64,000 bases of DNA, from NCBI GenBank assembly GCA_963784805.1, contig CAWASR010000008.1, positions 372,001-436,000 of the forward strand, read 5' to 3'. Below the pieces are notes generated by a model, which ran no database searches, had not been told where the DNA came from, and saw only the letters and a list, made by a program, of their open reading frames with translations. The stretch is from Roseiarcus sp963784805 (GTDB taxonomy: Bacteria > Pseudomonadota > Alphaproteobacteria > Rhizobiales > Beijerinckiaceae). How positions within the stretch are numbered: position 1 is the stretch's first letter; every line of letters starts with the position of its first letter. Position numbers and translations under genes: made by a program. Below, piece after piece: positions 25,785 through 35,876 of this stretch.

Positions 25785-26542
25785 TGTTGTGCTCCTGGAT
25801 GGGGCGCGTCGGTCGCCCCGACGATGTGGGCGACGACGGCGTTCATGCTGGTGTCGAGGGTTGCGTCGTCGGCGATGATCGCGCCCTGGCGCAGCACGAC
25901 GATGCGGTCGCACACCGCGAACACGTCAGTCAGGCGATGGCTGATGAGAATGACGCTAATGCCCTGGCTTTTCAAGGTGCGGATGAGCTCGAGCACATGC
26001 TCGACCTCGCGCACCGCCAGCGCCGCGGTCGGCTCGTCCATGATCACCAGTCTCGGGTTGAAGGTCAGCGCCCGGGCGATCGCGACCGACTGCTGTTGAC
26101 CGCCGGAGAGCTGGCCGGTCATCTGGGTGACCGATTTGACCCGCGCGCCGAGCCTGGCGATCATCGCCTCGGCCTCACCGCGCATGCGCTTGGAGTCGAT
26201 CAACTTGAGTCCGAGGACCGAGCGCGTCAGTTCTCGGCCGAGAAAAATGTTCGACGCGACGTCGCGCATCTTCGCCAGCGCGAGGTCCTGGTAGATCATC
26301 TCGATGCCGGCCTCGCGAATGGCGCCGGGGTCCTTGCCGACGAGCGAACGGCCATCGAAGCGAATCTCTCCTCCGTCCGGACGGTAGACGCCGGTGATCG
26401 TCTTCATCAGCGTCGATTTGCCGGCGCCGTTGTCGCCGACCAGGGCGAGGACGCTGGCCGCCTCGACCGAGAAGGTTACGCCGCGCAGCGCCTCGATCGC
26501 TCCGAACGTCTTGCGCACGTCCTTCAGCTCCAGGAGGCTCAT
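25781..26542 (-). CDS. Sugar ABC transporter ATP-binding protein
   Basis: A 253-aa ATPase: Walker A GDNGAGKST, signature LSGGQQQSVAIARAL, Walker B RLVIMDEPTAAL and the switch histidine in ILISHRLTDV. Unlike RbsA it has one ATPase domain, not two, as in the FrcA-type sugar importers of rhizobia. Its ATG overlaps the permease stop (ATGA), and its own stop overlaps the start of the damaged epimerase, so the three were translationally coupled. It energises uptake of a monosaccharide. Confidence 0.92.
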   Translation of the reverse strand: MSLLELKDVRKTFGAIEALRGVTFSVEAASVLALVGDNGAGKSTLMKTITGVYRPDGGEIRFDGRSLVGKDPGAIREAGIEMIYQDLALAKMRDVASNIFLGRELTRSVLGLKLIDSKRMRGEAEAMIARLGARVKSVTQMTGQLSGGQQQSVAIARALTFNPRLVIMDEPTAALAVREVEHVLELIRTLKSQGISVILISHRLTDVFAVCDRIVVLRQGAIIADDATLDTSMNAVVAHIVGATDAPHPGAQQ

Positions 26543-27531
26543 CGCCGCCGGCCCTCCGAGCTGTTGATGCGGTCGAGCCATACGGCCAGGATCAGAACCG
26601 CGCCGATCGCGATCTGCTGATAGAACGGCCTGACCGCGGTCAGGTTGAGCCCGTTCTGCAGCACGCCCATGATCAGCGCCCCGATCAGCGTGCCCACGAC
26701 GCTGCCGCGCCCGCCGAACAGATTGGTTCCGCCGATGATGGTGGCGGTGATCGCGGTCAGCTCGTAATTGATGCCCGCGGTCGGCTCGCCCGAGTTGATG
26801 CGCGCGGCGAACATGAGCCCGGCAAGTCCGGAAAGCGCGCCCGAGAGCGTATAGAGCAGGACCTTCTGGCGCTCGACCCGCACGCCCATCGCCCGCGCGG
26901 CGACCTCGTTGTCGCCGATGACCTGCGCATAGATTCCAAAGCGCGTATGCATCAGCGCAACGTGGGCGATGAGCGCGGTCGCGAGCAGAATGACGACCGG
27001 GACAGGAACCCCGAACGGACGGCCCTGACCGAGGTAGACGATCGCCGCCGGCAGGCCATAGATCGACACGCCGTTGCTCAACACCAGCGCGAGGCCGCGG
27101 GCGACGCCGAGCATGCCGAGCGTGACGATGAAGGGCGGGATCGCGCCCTTGGTGATGAGGAAGCCGTTGACCGAGCCGGTGAGCGCGCCGGTCGCGATGC
27201 AGCCGGCGATGCCGACCCACCAGGGGAGGCCGAGGTCTGACGTCAGCATGGCGCCGACCACGCCCGACAGCGCCAGAATCGAGCCGACCGACAGATCGAT
27301 GCCGGCGGAGCAGATGACGAATGTCATGCCGATCGCCAGCACCCCGAACACCGAGGTCGACAGCAGAATATTGAGGAAGTTGGAAACGGAGAAGAAAACG
27401 TTGGAAAGCGCCGCCATCACGGCGGTCAGCGCCGCCAGGACCAGCAGCAATTCGAGGCGAAAGGCGGCGTTGCCGACAAATCGCTCCCGCCATGACGGCG
27501 CCGGACGGGCCGGGCTCGCGCGCGTGGACAT
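26539..27531 (-). CDS. Sugar ABC transporter permease (RbsC/FrcC family)
   Basis: A ~330-aa inner-membrane protein with about ten hydrophobic segments and the family's features AIGMTFVICSAGIDLSVGSI near the first third and GTNLFGGRGSVVGTLIGAL near the C-terminus. The start is taken at ATG 27531; a TTG at 27546 would add five residues. It forms the channel for the substrate delivered by the binding protein encoded just upstream, and works with the ATPase gene it overlaps by four bases. Confidence 0.92.
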   Translation of the reverse strand: MSTRASPARPAPSWRERFVGNAAFRLELLLVLAALTAVMAALSNVFFSVSNFLNILLSTSVFGVLAIGMTFVICSAGIDLSVGSILALSGVVGAMLTSDLGLPWWVGIAGCIATGALTGSVNGFLITKGAIPPFIVTLGMLGVARGLALVLSNGVSIYGLPAAIVYLGQGRPFGVPVPVVILLATALIAHVALMHTRFGIYAQVIGDNEVAARAMGVRVERQKVLLYTLSGALSGLAGLMFAARINSGEPTAGINYELTAITATIIGGTNLFGGRGSVVGTLIGALIMGVLQNGLNLTAVRPFYQQIAIGAVLILAVWLDRINSSEGRRR

Positions 27532-27612
27532 CAGGCTACCCGTCAATGGTCGGCAGGCGCGCCGCCCGCCGGAGCTCCGAGGCCCGGGGCGGGCGGCGCC
27601 AAGGTTGGCCGC

Positions 27613-28590
27613 TCACTTCACGTATTGCAACATCGGCTCTTTCTTGGCTTCGAGGACGGCCTTGGTCAGGACGAGGGTCGGCACGTAGATGAATTCCGGA
27701 ACCTTCTCGCCCGCGAGCGCCTTCTTGGCGTCTTCGACCGCCTGCATGCCGACGAGGTAAGGCAATTGCGCGACCGAGGCGTTGAGGCGGCCGGCGAGGA
27801 TCGATTTGACCGCGTTGGAGTTTCCGTCGACGCCGATGACGATCAATTTGTCCTTGCCCGCCGCGCGCGCCGCCTCGACCGCGCCCAGCGCCATGTCGTC
27901 GTTGGCGCAGAAGATCGCCGTCAGGTCGGGATCGCGCTGCAGCGTGTCGTTGGTGATGTTGGCGGCCTTCAGGCTATCCCAGTCGCCGGGCAGCGAAGCG
28001 ACGATCGTGAGGCCGGGCGCCGCCTTCTTGAGTTCCGCCGCGAAGCCGCGCGCCCGCTTCTCGCCGGTGATGTTGCCCGACAGGCCCTCGATCACCAGGA
28101 CCTTGCCCTTGGCGTCCTTGCCGAGCACGCCGACAAGATAATCGGCGCCCTTCGCCCCCGCCGCTTCGTTGTCCGAGCCGATGTGGAAGGCGACGTCGAC
28201 GCCCGCCTTCTTGGTGATTGCGGGATCGAGATTGTTGTCGAGGTCGACGACCGGAATTTTCATCCCATTGGCCTGCTTCAGGCACGGCAGAAGGATCGTC
28301 GAATTGATCGCCGCGGTGATCATGACCGCCGGCTTTTTCTCCAGCATCGTGTTGCAGGCGTTGAGCTGCGGCTCGGCCGCCTGATCGGACTCGACCGCCT
28401 GGAGGAAGATGTCGACGCCGGCGTTCTTGGCCCCCGTGTCCACGCCCTTCTCCATCGCGCCCCAGAACGGGTTCGACAGCGTCTTCATCAGCACGCCGTA
28501 GACCGGCTTGTCCGCGGCAAGCGCGCCCGACGCGGCGAAGCCGAGGGTTACAGCGGCGAACGAGGCGGCAGCGATCCAACGTTTCATCAT
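27613..28590 (-). CDS. Periplasmic sugar-binding protein, allose/ribose type
   Basis: A 325-aa periplasmic-binding protein with a signal peptide (ASFAAVTLGFAASGALA|A). The mature start YGVLMKTLSNPFWGAMEKGV closely recalls E. coli AlsB (D-allose), and later stretches (IFCANDDMALG, VIEGLSGNITGEKRARGF) fit the same group. Together with a tagatose/psicose-type epimerase in the operon, the substrate may be a hexose such as allose, psicose or fructose; this is inference. It is the second gene of the operon, 27 bases after the LacI regulator. Confidence 0.88.
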   Translation of the reverse strand: MMKRWIAAASFAAVTLGFAASGALAADKPVYGVLMKTLSNPFWGAMEKGVDTGAKNAGVDIFLQAVESDQAAEPQLNACNTMLEKKPAVMITAAINSTILLPCLKQANGMKIPVVDLDNNLDPAITKKAGVDVAFHIGSDNEAAGAKGADYLVGVLGKDAKGKVLVIEGLSGNITGEKRARGFAAELKKAAPGLTIVASLPGDWDSLKAANITNDTLQRDPDLTAIFCANDDMALGAVEAARAAGKDKLIVIGVDGNSNAVKSILAGRLNASVAQLPYLVGMQAVEDAKKALAGEKVPEFIYVPTLVLTKAVLEAKKEPMLQYVK

Positions 28591-28617
28591 GACAGGCTCC
28601 CTTCACGTTGTTGTTGT

Positions 28618-29685
28618 TCAGCCAAAGGCCTCCGCGACGGCTTTGAGCCGAAGACGGACGGGTCCCGTGGATTCCCGAACCTTAAGGGTGCAGGGAAGTT
28701 CGAGGCGCTCCACCTCGCCTGGCGCTTCGCCCGACAGACGCCGCATCAGCAGCCGCCATGAGAGCGCGGCAAATTCTTCCTTGGGTTGCGCGACCGTTGT
28801 CAGATAGGGCCTGAGCGCGCACATCCAGTCGAAATCGTCGAAGCCGACGATCGATACGTCTCCGGGAATTTCGAGGCTCAGTCCGCGCGAAGCCTTGATC
28901 GCGGCGAGCGCGCAAATGTTGGTCAGGGCGAAAATGGCCGTGGGGCGATCGGCGCGGTGAAGCTCGAGCTCGATCGCGCCGCGCAGGCTCTCGAGATCAT
29001 GTCCGCCGTGGACGATGCGCTCGCGTCCTTCGAGGCCCGCTTCGCCAAGGGCGCGACGTGCGCCCGCGATCCGCAATGCAATGTTCTCGAGATGTTTGGA
29101 ATGGGCGAGAATGGCGATGTCGCGATGTCCAAGGCCGATCAGGTGACGCGCGGCCGCATAACCGCCGGCTTCGCAATCGGCGCGCACCGTGTCGAATTCA
29201 GGCGCGTCGGCGCCGCGGTCGATGAGCACGGTCGGCGGCAGACGCGAACCCGCTTCGGCGCGCTTGAGCGAGGCCATGGAATCGTCGCTCGCCGGCACGA
29301 CGATGAGGCCGTCGATCCGGCGCGCGACCAGCGCCTCGATGCGCCGCCGCTCGATCCCTGTGTCCTCGTTCGAGGAGACGAGGAGAAGATCGTAGCCGTC
29401 GCGCTCGGCGAGCGCCTCGACGCCCTGCACCAGGCCCGCGAAAAAGATGTTGGTGATGTCGGGGACGACCATGCCGACAAGCCGCGTCGACCGGCCGCGC
29501 AATGCGCTCGCCGCGCGGTCGAGACGATAGCCGAGCGCCGCGATCGCCTCGACGACCCTAAGGCGGCTCGCCTCCCCGACCGGGCGAGCGCCGTTGACGA
29601 CATTGGAGGCGGTGGCGACTGACACTCCGGCGCGCGACGCGACATCGCGGATGGTGGGCGCTCTCCCCGTCACTGGACTTTTCAT
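28618..29685 (-). CDS. LacI family transcriptional regulator
   Basis: A 355-aa repressor with the N-terminal LacI HTH and hinge (TIRDVASRAGVSVATASNVVNG) and a periplasmic-binding-protein-like effector domain (LVGMVVPDITNIFFAGLVQGVE...). It is the first gene of the sugar ABC operon and very probably represses it, releasing DNA on binding the sugar. A perfect 12-bp palindrome with a central CG, typical of LacI operators, lies about 40 bases upstream of its start, so it should also control itself. Confidence 0.93.
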   Translation of the reverse strand: MKSPVTGRAPTIRDVASRAGVSVATASNVVNGARPVGEASRLRVVEAIAALGYRLDRAASALRGRSTRLVGMVVPDITNIFFAGLVQGVEALAERDGYDLLLVSSNEDTGIERRRIEALVARRIDGLIVVPASDDSMASLKRAEAGSRLPPTVLIDRGADAPEFDTVRADCEAGGYAAARHLIGLGHRDIAILAHSKHLENIALRIAGARRALGEAGLEGRERIVHGGHDLESLRGAIELELHRADRPTAIFALTNICALAAIKASRGLSLEIPGDVSIVGFDDFDWMCALRPYLTTVAQPKEEFAALSWRLLMRRLSGEAPGEVERLELPCTLKVRESTGPVRLRLKAVAEAFG

Positions 29686-29725
29686 CTCCCTGCGGCAGTG
29701 GAAATGTCCCCGCCGGCGGATTGTC

Positions 29726-29737
29726 TATAACGTTATA
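29726..29737. promoter_or_regulatory. LacI-type operator overlapping the operon promoter
   Basis: TATAACGTTATA is a perfect palindrome with the central CpG usual for LacI-family operators. It sits between the 2-hydroxyacid dehydrogenase stop (29783) and the lacI-type start (29685). On the minus strand it contains TATAAC, which could serve as the -10 box, so repressor binding would block polymerase directly. Confidence 0.75.
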
Positions 29738-29782
29738 AGCCTAAATCCCGCCGCTCGCGCCCGTCAAGCGGCAGGCGAGCCT

Positions 29783-30811
29783 TCAGCTGCGTTCGATCGC
29801 CTTCGAGCGCGAGCGCATGACCGTTTCGCGCTGGGCCCGCCGGCAGGAGAGCGGCGGCAGGCCGCGCAGGACGAGGTCCGCGTCGGCGACGGTCTGGCGG
29901 CCGATCTCGTAAAGCGATTCCGTCATCGCGCCGGCGCGGTGCGGCGACAGCAGCAGGCCCTCGACCTTGCGCGACGGATCGTCCGGCGGCGCCGGTTCGA
30001 CGGGAAAGACGTCGGTCGCGGCGCGGAAGCGCCCGCTCTCGACCTGGCGCAGGAATTCGGGAAAATCGACCACGCCGGCGCGACTCATCAGCAACACCGC
30101 CGACCCTGGCGCGATCATCTCGAATTCGCGCTTGCCGAGGAAACCCTGGTTCTCGCTGGTCACGGCGGCGAATACGACGATGACCTGGCTCGTCCTGAGA
30201 ACCTCCTCGAGCGACGCCGGCGCGACTGCGAAACCGGCCATGAAATGATCGGAGATCCAGGGGTCGTAGGCCTTGATCGGGCAGCCGAAGGGGGCAAGCA
30301 GCGGGACGAAGGCGCGCGCGAGATCGCCGAACCCGATCAGCCCGACGCGCGCGCCATAGAGCGAGAAGCAGCCCTCGGCGCCCTCGAGCAGCCATTGCTC
30401 TCGTCCGGCGCGCATCGCGCGGTCCGCCGTCGTCACCCCGCGGCAGAGGTCGATCGCCATGCCGAGCGCCATCTCGGCGACCGGCCTCGCGAAGGCCGAA
30501 CCCGGCGCCAGCACGTGAACGCCGCGCTCGAAGCAGGTTTCATAATCGATGTTTTGCAGGAAATTGGTCTCGACATTGATGATGGCGCGCAGTTTCGGCG
30601 CGCGGTCGAGCCGGGCTTTCGGCATGTCGCTCTGGCCGATCAGCAGAGCCATCTCGGGGAGACAGGACTCGAGGCGCTCGGCCGGCATCCGGCCGGCGCG
30701 ATCGTGGATCGCCAGTTCGCCGAGGCTCTCCAGACGCGCCCGCACCGCCGGTTCGAAGATCTCCTCCAGTCCCCGCGGCTGCGGATCGATGACGATCAGC
30801 GGTCTGGGCAT
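29783..30811 (-). CDS. D-2-hydroxyacid dehydrogenase family protein
   Basis: A 342-aa NAD-dependent dehydrogenase. The nucleotide motif is GLIGFGDLARAF, with the catalytic Arg in LMSRAGVVDF, Glu in VEPAPPDDP and His in SPHRAGAM. GGAGGAG lies a few bases before ATG 30811. It differs from the one at 5500 and belongs to the phosphoglycerate-dehydrogenase-like branch often found beside sugar ABC operons; a role in sugar-acid metabolism is inference. The gene lies immediately upstream of the LacI-controlled operon on the same strand but appears separated by the operator/promoter. Confidence 0.85.
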   Translation of the reverse strand: MPRPLIVIDPQPRGLEEIFEPAVRARLESLGELAIHDRAGRMPAERLESCLPEMALLIGQSDMPKARLDRAPKLRAIINVETNFLQNIDYETCFERGVHVLAPGSAFARPVAEMALGMAIDLCRGVTTADRAMRAGREQWLLEGAEGCFSLYGARVGLIGFGDLARAFVPLLAPFGCPIKAYDPWISDHFMAGFAVAPASLEEVLRTSQVIVVFAAVTSENQGFLGKREFEMIAPGSAVLLMSRAGVVDFPEFLRQVESGRFRAATDVFPVEPAPPDDPSRKVEGLLLSPHRAGAMTESLYEIGRQTVADADLVLRGLPPLSCRRAQRETVMRSRSKAIERS

Positions 30812-30927
30812 CCGTCTCCTCCCGGGTCTCATTTTGCGCGCCAGAACTAGATCGATATAGATCACGACGCAAGCAATGGGCGACGGGGCTCGCCCAAGGC
30901 GACGACAAGCGCGGCGTTCTCGCCTAT

Positions 30928-31938
30928 ATGAGCGCCATGCCGAAACCTTACAGCGCCCGCTTCTCGGTCGCGCCGATGATGGACTGGACCGACCGCCGCT
31001 GCCGGGCGTTCCATCGCCTGCTGACCCGCCAAGCGCGCCTCTATACCGAAATGGTGACGGCGGACGCCGTCGTTTTCGGGCCGCGCGAGCGGCTGATCGG
31101 GTTCGACCCCGCCGAGCATCCGGTCGCGCTGCAGCTCGGCGGGTCGGATCCGACGCGCCTCGCCGAGGCCGCGCGCATCGGCGCCGAATTCGGCTACGAC
31201 GAAATCAATCTCAACTGCGGCTGTCCGTCCGACCGGGTGCAAAGCGGACGCTTCGGCGCCTGCCTGATGCGCGAGCCGGATTTGGTCCGCGAATGCGTGG
31301 CCGCCATGCGGGACGCGGTTCGCGTTCCGGTCACCGTCAAATGCCGCATCGGCGTCGACGAGCAGGCGCCGCGCGCGGCCCTTCACGCCTTCGCCGCCGC
31401 GGTGAAGGCGGCCGGCGCGGCGGCGCTGATCGTTCACGCGCGCAAAGCGCTGTTGGAGGGCCTCAGCCCCAAGGACAACCGCACGGTTCCTCCGCTCGAC
31501 CATGGCCTCGTCCATGAACTCAAGGCCGCCCATCCGGACTGGCCGATCGTCATCAACGGCGGCGTCGCCGACCTCAATGCGGCGGTCGCGCATCTCGCCC
31601 ATGTCGACGGCGTCATGCTCGGGCGCGCCGCCTACCAGACGCCTGAGCTGCTGCTCGGCGTCGATCCCGTCATTTACGGCGAGGCCGCGCCGGTCGCCGA
31701 CGCCTTCGAGGCGATCGAAGCCTTCCTGCCGGCGATTGCGCGGGGATTGGAACGCGGCGAGCGTCTGCACGACTACACCCGCCACCTGCATGGCCTGTTC
31801 GCGGGCCGGCCCGGCGCCCGCGCGTTCCGGCGCGTGCTCGCGAGCGACGCCGTGCGCGCCGGGGCCGGGCTCGACGTGTTGCGCCGGGCGACGGCGTGCG
31901 TCGGGCGGGGCGAAGACCGTCTCGCGGCGGCGGAGTAG
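30928..31938 (+). CDS. dusA: tRNA-dihydrouridine(20/20a) synthase
   Basis: A 336-aa FMN enzyme that reduces uridines 20/20a in the tRNA D-loop. It opens with the DusA form FSVAPMMDWTDRRCR (rather than the DusB 'LAPMAGVTD'), has the catalytic cysteine in INLNCGCPSDRVQ, and the FMN and tRNA segments VTVKCRIGVDEQ and INGGVADLNAA. It is a single gene, divergent from the dehydrogenase at 29783, with the stop 24 bases from the convergent protease gene. Confidence 0.94.
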   Translation: MSAMPKPYSARFSVAPMMDWTDRRCRAFHRLLTRQARLYTEMVTADAVVFGPRERLIGFDPAEHPVALQLGGSDPTRLAEAARIGAEFGYDEINLNCGCPSDRVQSGRFGACLMREPDLVRECVAAMRDAVRVPVTVKCRIGVDEQAPRAALHAFAAAVKAAGAAALIVHARKALLEGLSPKDNRTVPPLDHGLVHELKAAHPDWPIVINGGVADLNAAVAHLAHVDGVMLGRAAYQTPELLLGVDPVIYGEAAPVADAFEAIEAFLPAIARGLERGERLHDYTRHLHGLFAGRPGARAFRRVLASDAVRAGAGLDVLRRATACVGRGEDRLAAAE

Positions 31939-31961
31939 GCGAGGGACGAGCGTCGCCGTCC

Positions 31962-32645
31962 CTACTTCGCGGTCAGGATCAGCCGATCGCGCTCGACCCT
32001 GTAGGCGCGCAGCCGCTCGAGAAAGCTCATGCCGAGCAGGCTTTCGTCGAGCGCGCCGGGACGGGCGACCAGCGCGCTGACGTTGCGGATGACGATCGGC
32101 CCGACCGCGACCCGATCGAGCCGGACCTCCGCCGCGCGCGCCGAGCCGTTGGCTGTGCTGACGGGAACGTCGTAGTCGAGGCCGCGAGCGTTGACCCCGG
32201 CCCTTCGCGCGTCGGCGGCGGTGAGAACCACAACCGAGGCGCCGGTGTCGAACAGAAGGGTGACGCGCGCGCCATTGACCTTCGCGGCGATCGCGAACTC
32301 GCCATTGAGGGACTGGTTGACCATGACTTCGCCGCCCTCTCCGACCTGAGGCTCGGCGGGGAATAGCTCGGACGTGATCCGCCCCGCGATTTCGGAAACC
32401 TGGAACCGGTAGGCGTAGGCGCCGGTCAGCGCGATCAGCAAAGCCGCCCAGACCGCGGTCGCGCCGAGGATCCGCACAACATCGGCGGGCCGGATCCAGC
32501 TCAGCATGAAGACCAGAAGCGCGGCCAGCATCGCGGCCGCCGCGAAGGCCTGATGATCGAGCCCGAGCGCTCTCGCGTGCGGGGGGATCGACAGCAGGAC
32601 GCCGGCGGCCGCCGCAAGAATGAGCAGAGGCGCGATCAGGCGCAT
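31962..32645 (-). CDS. Membrane-anchored retropepsin-like aspartic protease
   Basis: A 227-aa protein with three N-terminal hydrophobic segments (residues ~3-20, 33-50, 55-75) followed by a periplasmic retropepsin fold. The catalytic Asp133 is in LLFDTGASVVVL, and the second half keeps LLGMSFLERL, matching the TIGR02281 'clan AA aspartic protease' family common in alphaproteobacteria. It probably acts as a dimer. Its ATG overlaps the DUF1289 stop (TGATG), so the two are translated together. Confidence 0.9.
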   Translation of the reverse strand: MRLIAPLLILAAAAGVLLSIPPHARALGLDHQAFAAAAMLAALLVFMLSWIRPADVVRILGATAVWAALLIALTGAYAYRFQVSEIAGRITSELFPAEPQVGEGGEVMVNQSLNGEFAIAAKVNGARVTLLFDTGASVVVLTAADARRAGVNARGLDYDVPVSTANGSARAAEVRLDRVAVGPIVIRNVSALVARPGALDESLLGMSFLERLRAYRVERDRLILTAK

Positions 32646-32893
32646 CAGCGATCCGCGCGGCGCGCGCGGTCGTGAGGCCGGCGCCGGCCGCCGCGCGCCG
32701 AACGCGAGCGCGCCGCGCGCAGGCGCTCGTCGAGCCCGGCGATGATGTCGCCGCGCTCCTCCTCGCTCATCTCGCTCCAGGCGGCGATCTCCGCGACCGT
32801 GCGGCCGCAGCCGATGCACAGAGCCGACAACGGGTCGACGATGCAAATCTTGACGCATGGGGTCGAAATCGCGGGCGCGGGCATAATGCTCAT
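32645..32893 (-). CDS. DUF1289 family small protein
   Basis: An 82-aa protein with the DUF1289 core: STPCVKICIVDPLSALCIGC, then GRTVAEIAAWSEMSEEER. The four cysteines in C-x3-C...C-x2-C suggest binding of zinc or an iron-sulfur cluster. The tail is Arg-rich. It sits between cobS and the retropepsin gene, adjacent to one and overlapping the other by a base, an arrangement seen in many alphaproteobacteria. Function unknown. Confidence 0.9.
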   Translation of the reverse strand: MSIMPAPAISTPCVKICIVDPLSALCIGCGRTVAEIAAWSEMSEEERGDIIAGLDERLRAARSRSARGGRRRPHDRARRADR

Positions 32894-33697
32894 CTAGACG
32901 GCCGAATGGCCGATGAGAAGCCCGCACCAGGCGGCGATCTCGCTCCATTGCTGCGCCGCGCCGGCGACGTCGCCGGTCTGTCCGCCGATCTGCCGGCGCG
33001 CCAGCGCCGTCATCGCCGCCGCGCCGATTGCCGCCGCGACCAACGCGGCGACGGCGCGCCCGAGGCCGACCGCGATTCCGCCGAGCGCGATGGCGATGAC
33101 GAGGGCCGCGCCCCAGGCGGCGGCGAAGGCCCGCGCCTCCAGGCGTCCGGCGCCGGCGCCCGCGCCGTCGGAACGCGCCGGCTCGAGCAGCGCCAGCGGC
33201 GCCAGCGCGCCGGCGCGCGAGACCGCGGAAACCAGGATCAGCGCCCCGGCGGCGCCCCAAAATCCATGGTCGAGCGCCGCGGCCAGCGCGCCGACCCGAA
33301 GGATGAGCGCCAGCGCCAGCGCGACCGCGCCATAGACGCCGATCCGGCTGTCGCGCATGATTTCGAGCTTGCGCGATCGGCTGGCGCCGCCGCCGAAACC
33401 GTCCGCGGCGTCCGCAAGCCCGTCCTCGTGCAACGCGCCGGTCGCGGCGACAAGCGCCGCCGTCGCAAGCCCGGCGCGAAGCAGCGGCGGCAGTCCGAGG
33501 GCTTGCGTCAACGCCAGAGCGCCCGATCCGACGAGGCCGACGATCGCTCCAGCGACCGGCGCCGCCCAGGCGATGCGGTTGAAATCCAGGGACTGGCCGT
33601 CTTCGGCGGCCAGAGGCAGCCGGGTGAAGAAGCGCAAGGCGTCGGCGACGTCGCAGGCGGCGGGCGCGAGGCGAGCGAGAAGATTCTGGCCGCTCAT
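32894..33697 (-). CDS. cobS: Adenosylcobinamide-GDP ribazoletransferase
   Basis: A 267-aa integral membrane enzyme (also called CobV) that joins adenosylcobinamide-GDP to alpha-ribazole in the last part of vitamin B12 synthesis. It shows the family opening FFTRLPL, the metal/substrate motif HEDGLADAADGFGGG and SRKLEIMRDSRIGVYGA, with about six hydrophobic helices after. I start at ATG 33697; the frame is open further upstream without homology. cobT, the usual partner, is not adjacent, and no cobalamin riboswitch is seen before the gene. Confidence 0.93.
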   Translation of the reverse strand: MSGQNLLARLAPAACDVADALRFFTRLPLAAEDGQSLDFNRIAWAAPVAGAIVGLVGSGALALTQALGLPPLLRAGLATAALVAATGALHEDGLADAADGFGGGASRSRKLEIMRDSRIGVYGAVALALALILRVGALAAALDHGFWGAAGALILVSAVSRAGALAPLALLEPARSDGAGAGAGRLEARAFAAAWGAALVIAIALGGIAVGLGRAVAALVAAAIGAAAMTALARRQIGGQTGDVAGAAQQWSEIAAWCGLLIGHSAV

Positions 33698-33767
33698 GCC
33701 GCGCCGCCGTCTGGGCGGCGCCCCGCCCGCGGGCGCAGACGCGTCGACAATCCTGCGTCCACGCCGG

Positions 33768-34191
33768 TCAAATCGCCCACAAAAAAATGGCGACCGCGAC
33801 CAATCCGATCGCCGCGAGACCGGATTCGACGAGACCCCACTGGCGAACCAGTTCGCGCGCGGCGGCGACGTCGCGGCCGCGCAGCGACAGGATCTGATTG
33901 TTGAGCGGCGCCATGACGAAGTATGTGTAAGGCCAGCTCGAGACGATGACGAGCGCGCCAATCGCCCATCTCAGATCCTGCGAACTCGAAATAGGCGAGA
34001 AATCCCGCCAAGGCGGAAATTAGCGCCAGGCCTGCGAGCAGCGCCACGCCGCGGCGGTCGCTCGGACCCCATTCTCTCAGCAGCGCCTCCTCGTCGAGGG
34101 CCATGCGCGCCGGCTGTTCGACCCAATTGACATAAAACGCGGCGCCCGCGAAGGCGGCGGCGAAGACAAGCGCAAACGTCCCCGAGTTCAT
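33768..34191 (-). pseudogene. DUF1772 membrane protein with a one-base frameshift
   Basis: From ATG 34191 the frame gives a typical DUF1772 N-terminal half (membrane helix, NWVEQPARM, LLAGLALISALAGFLAYF). At about 33987 the reading must slip by one base; the other frame then continues SSQDLRWAIGALVIV, SSWPYTYFVMAPLNN and a final helix ending at TGA 33768. Dropping one G at 33987 restores an unbroken protein of about 140 aa with four helices. Without that correction the protein continues as Arg-rich nonsense. The match to the family on both sides makes the frameshift clear; whether it is real or an assembly error cannot be told here. Confidence 0.85.
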
Positions 34192-34368
34192 GGCGGGCGG
34201 CTCCTTAAATTGCGGCCTCCTCTAGCATGAAGCGCAGGACAATGCGCCAGCGCCGCGCGCAACTCCGGGGAGCCGCGCGCGATGCGAGAGGAAACGCGTA
34301 TTCTGACATTCAGAATTGTTCACGCCAACTTAACCCCACTGCTTTCGATATTCACAAAACCCCGGTAA

Positions 34369-34383
34369 GAACAAAAATAGAAC
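34369..34383 (+). promoter_or_regulatory. Alphaproteobacterial SOS (LexA) box upstream of recA
   Basis: GAACAAAAATAGAAC fits GAAC-N7-GAAC exactly, the direct-repeat LexA site known for alphaproteobacteria (GTTC-N7-GTTC on the other strand). It lies ~100 bases before the recA start, and a further GAAC is at 34394-34397. recA is therefore very likely repressed by LexA. Confidence 0.88.
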
Positions 34384-34482
34384 TTGCGCGCCAGAACAAA
34401 CCATGCACATAGTTCCTTTCAAGGGAGGCGCGCAAACCGTCGTTGCGGACCGGACGCTGCCCGTGAGAGAAGGACGATGCTC

Positions 34483-35562
<1,080 letters not shown>

Positions 35563-35876
35563 TCGGGCTCCTTTGGGCGCGCCTCGCGTCCCGCGCCAGT
35601 GAGGCGAGCCCATCCGCCAGGGGCCTGATTTGGTCATCGTGCGCCTGGGGCGCGCGAGGGCGGCGGTTTCCTCCCGCGCGCCGCTCTCGCGCCCCATTGT
35701 CGCCGGGCCGCCGGCGCTGGCGGGCCTCGAACCGGACCGCTGGCCTCGGCGTTGACCGGCGTCGGGCTTCGGCCTCGGCGGCCCCCGCTTCGGGCTTCAC
35801 CTTGATTCCATTGGCGCTCCTTGCGGCCTTGTTCTAGAAGCGCACGGGGAAAATCCGTGTTCAGGGCAACGCGTTC
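35563..35876. other. recA-alaS intergenic region
   Basis: No gene is supported here. The inverted arms GGGCTC and GAGCCC just after the recA stop (around 35566-35610) could be a loose terminator. The rest is GC-rich and featureless to me, apart from what must be the alaS promoter. Confidence 0.35.
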
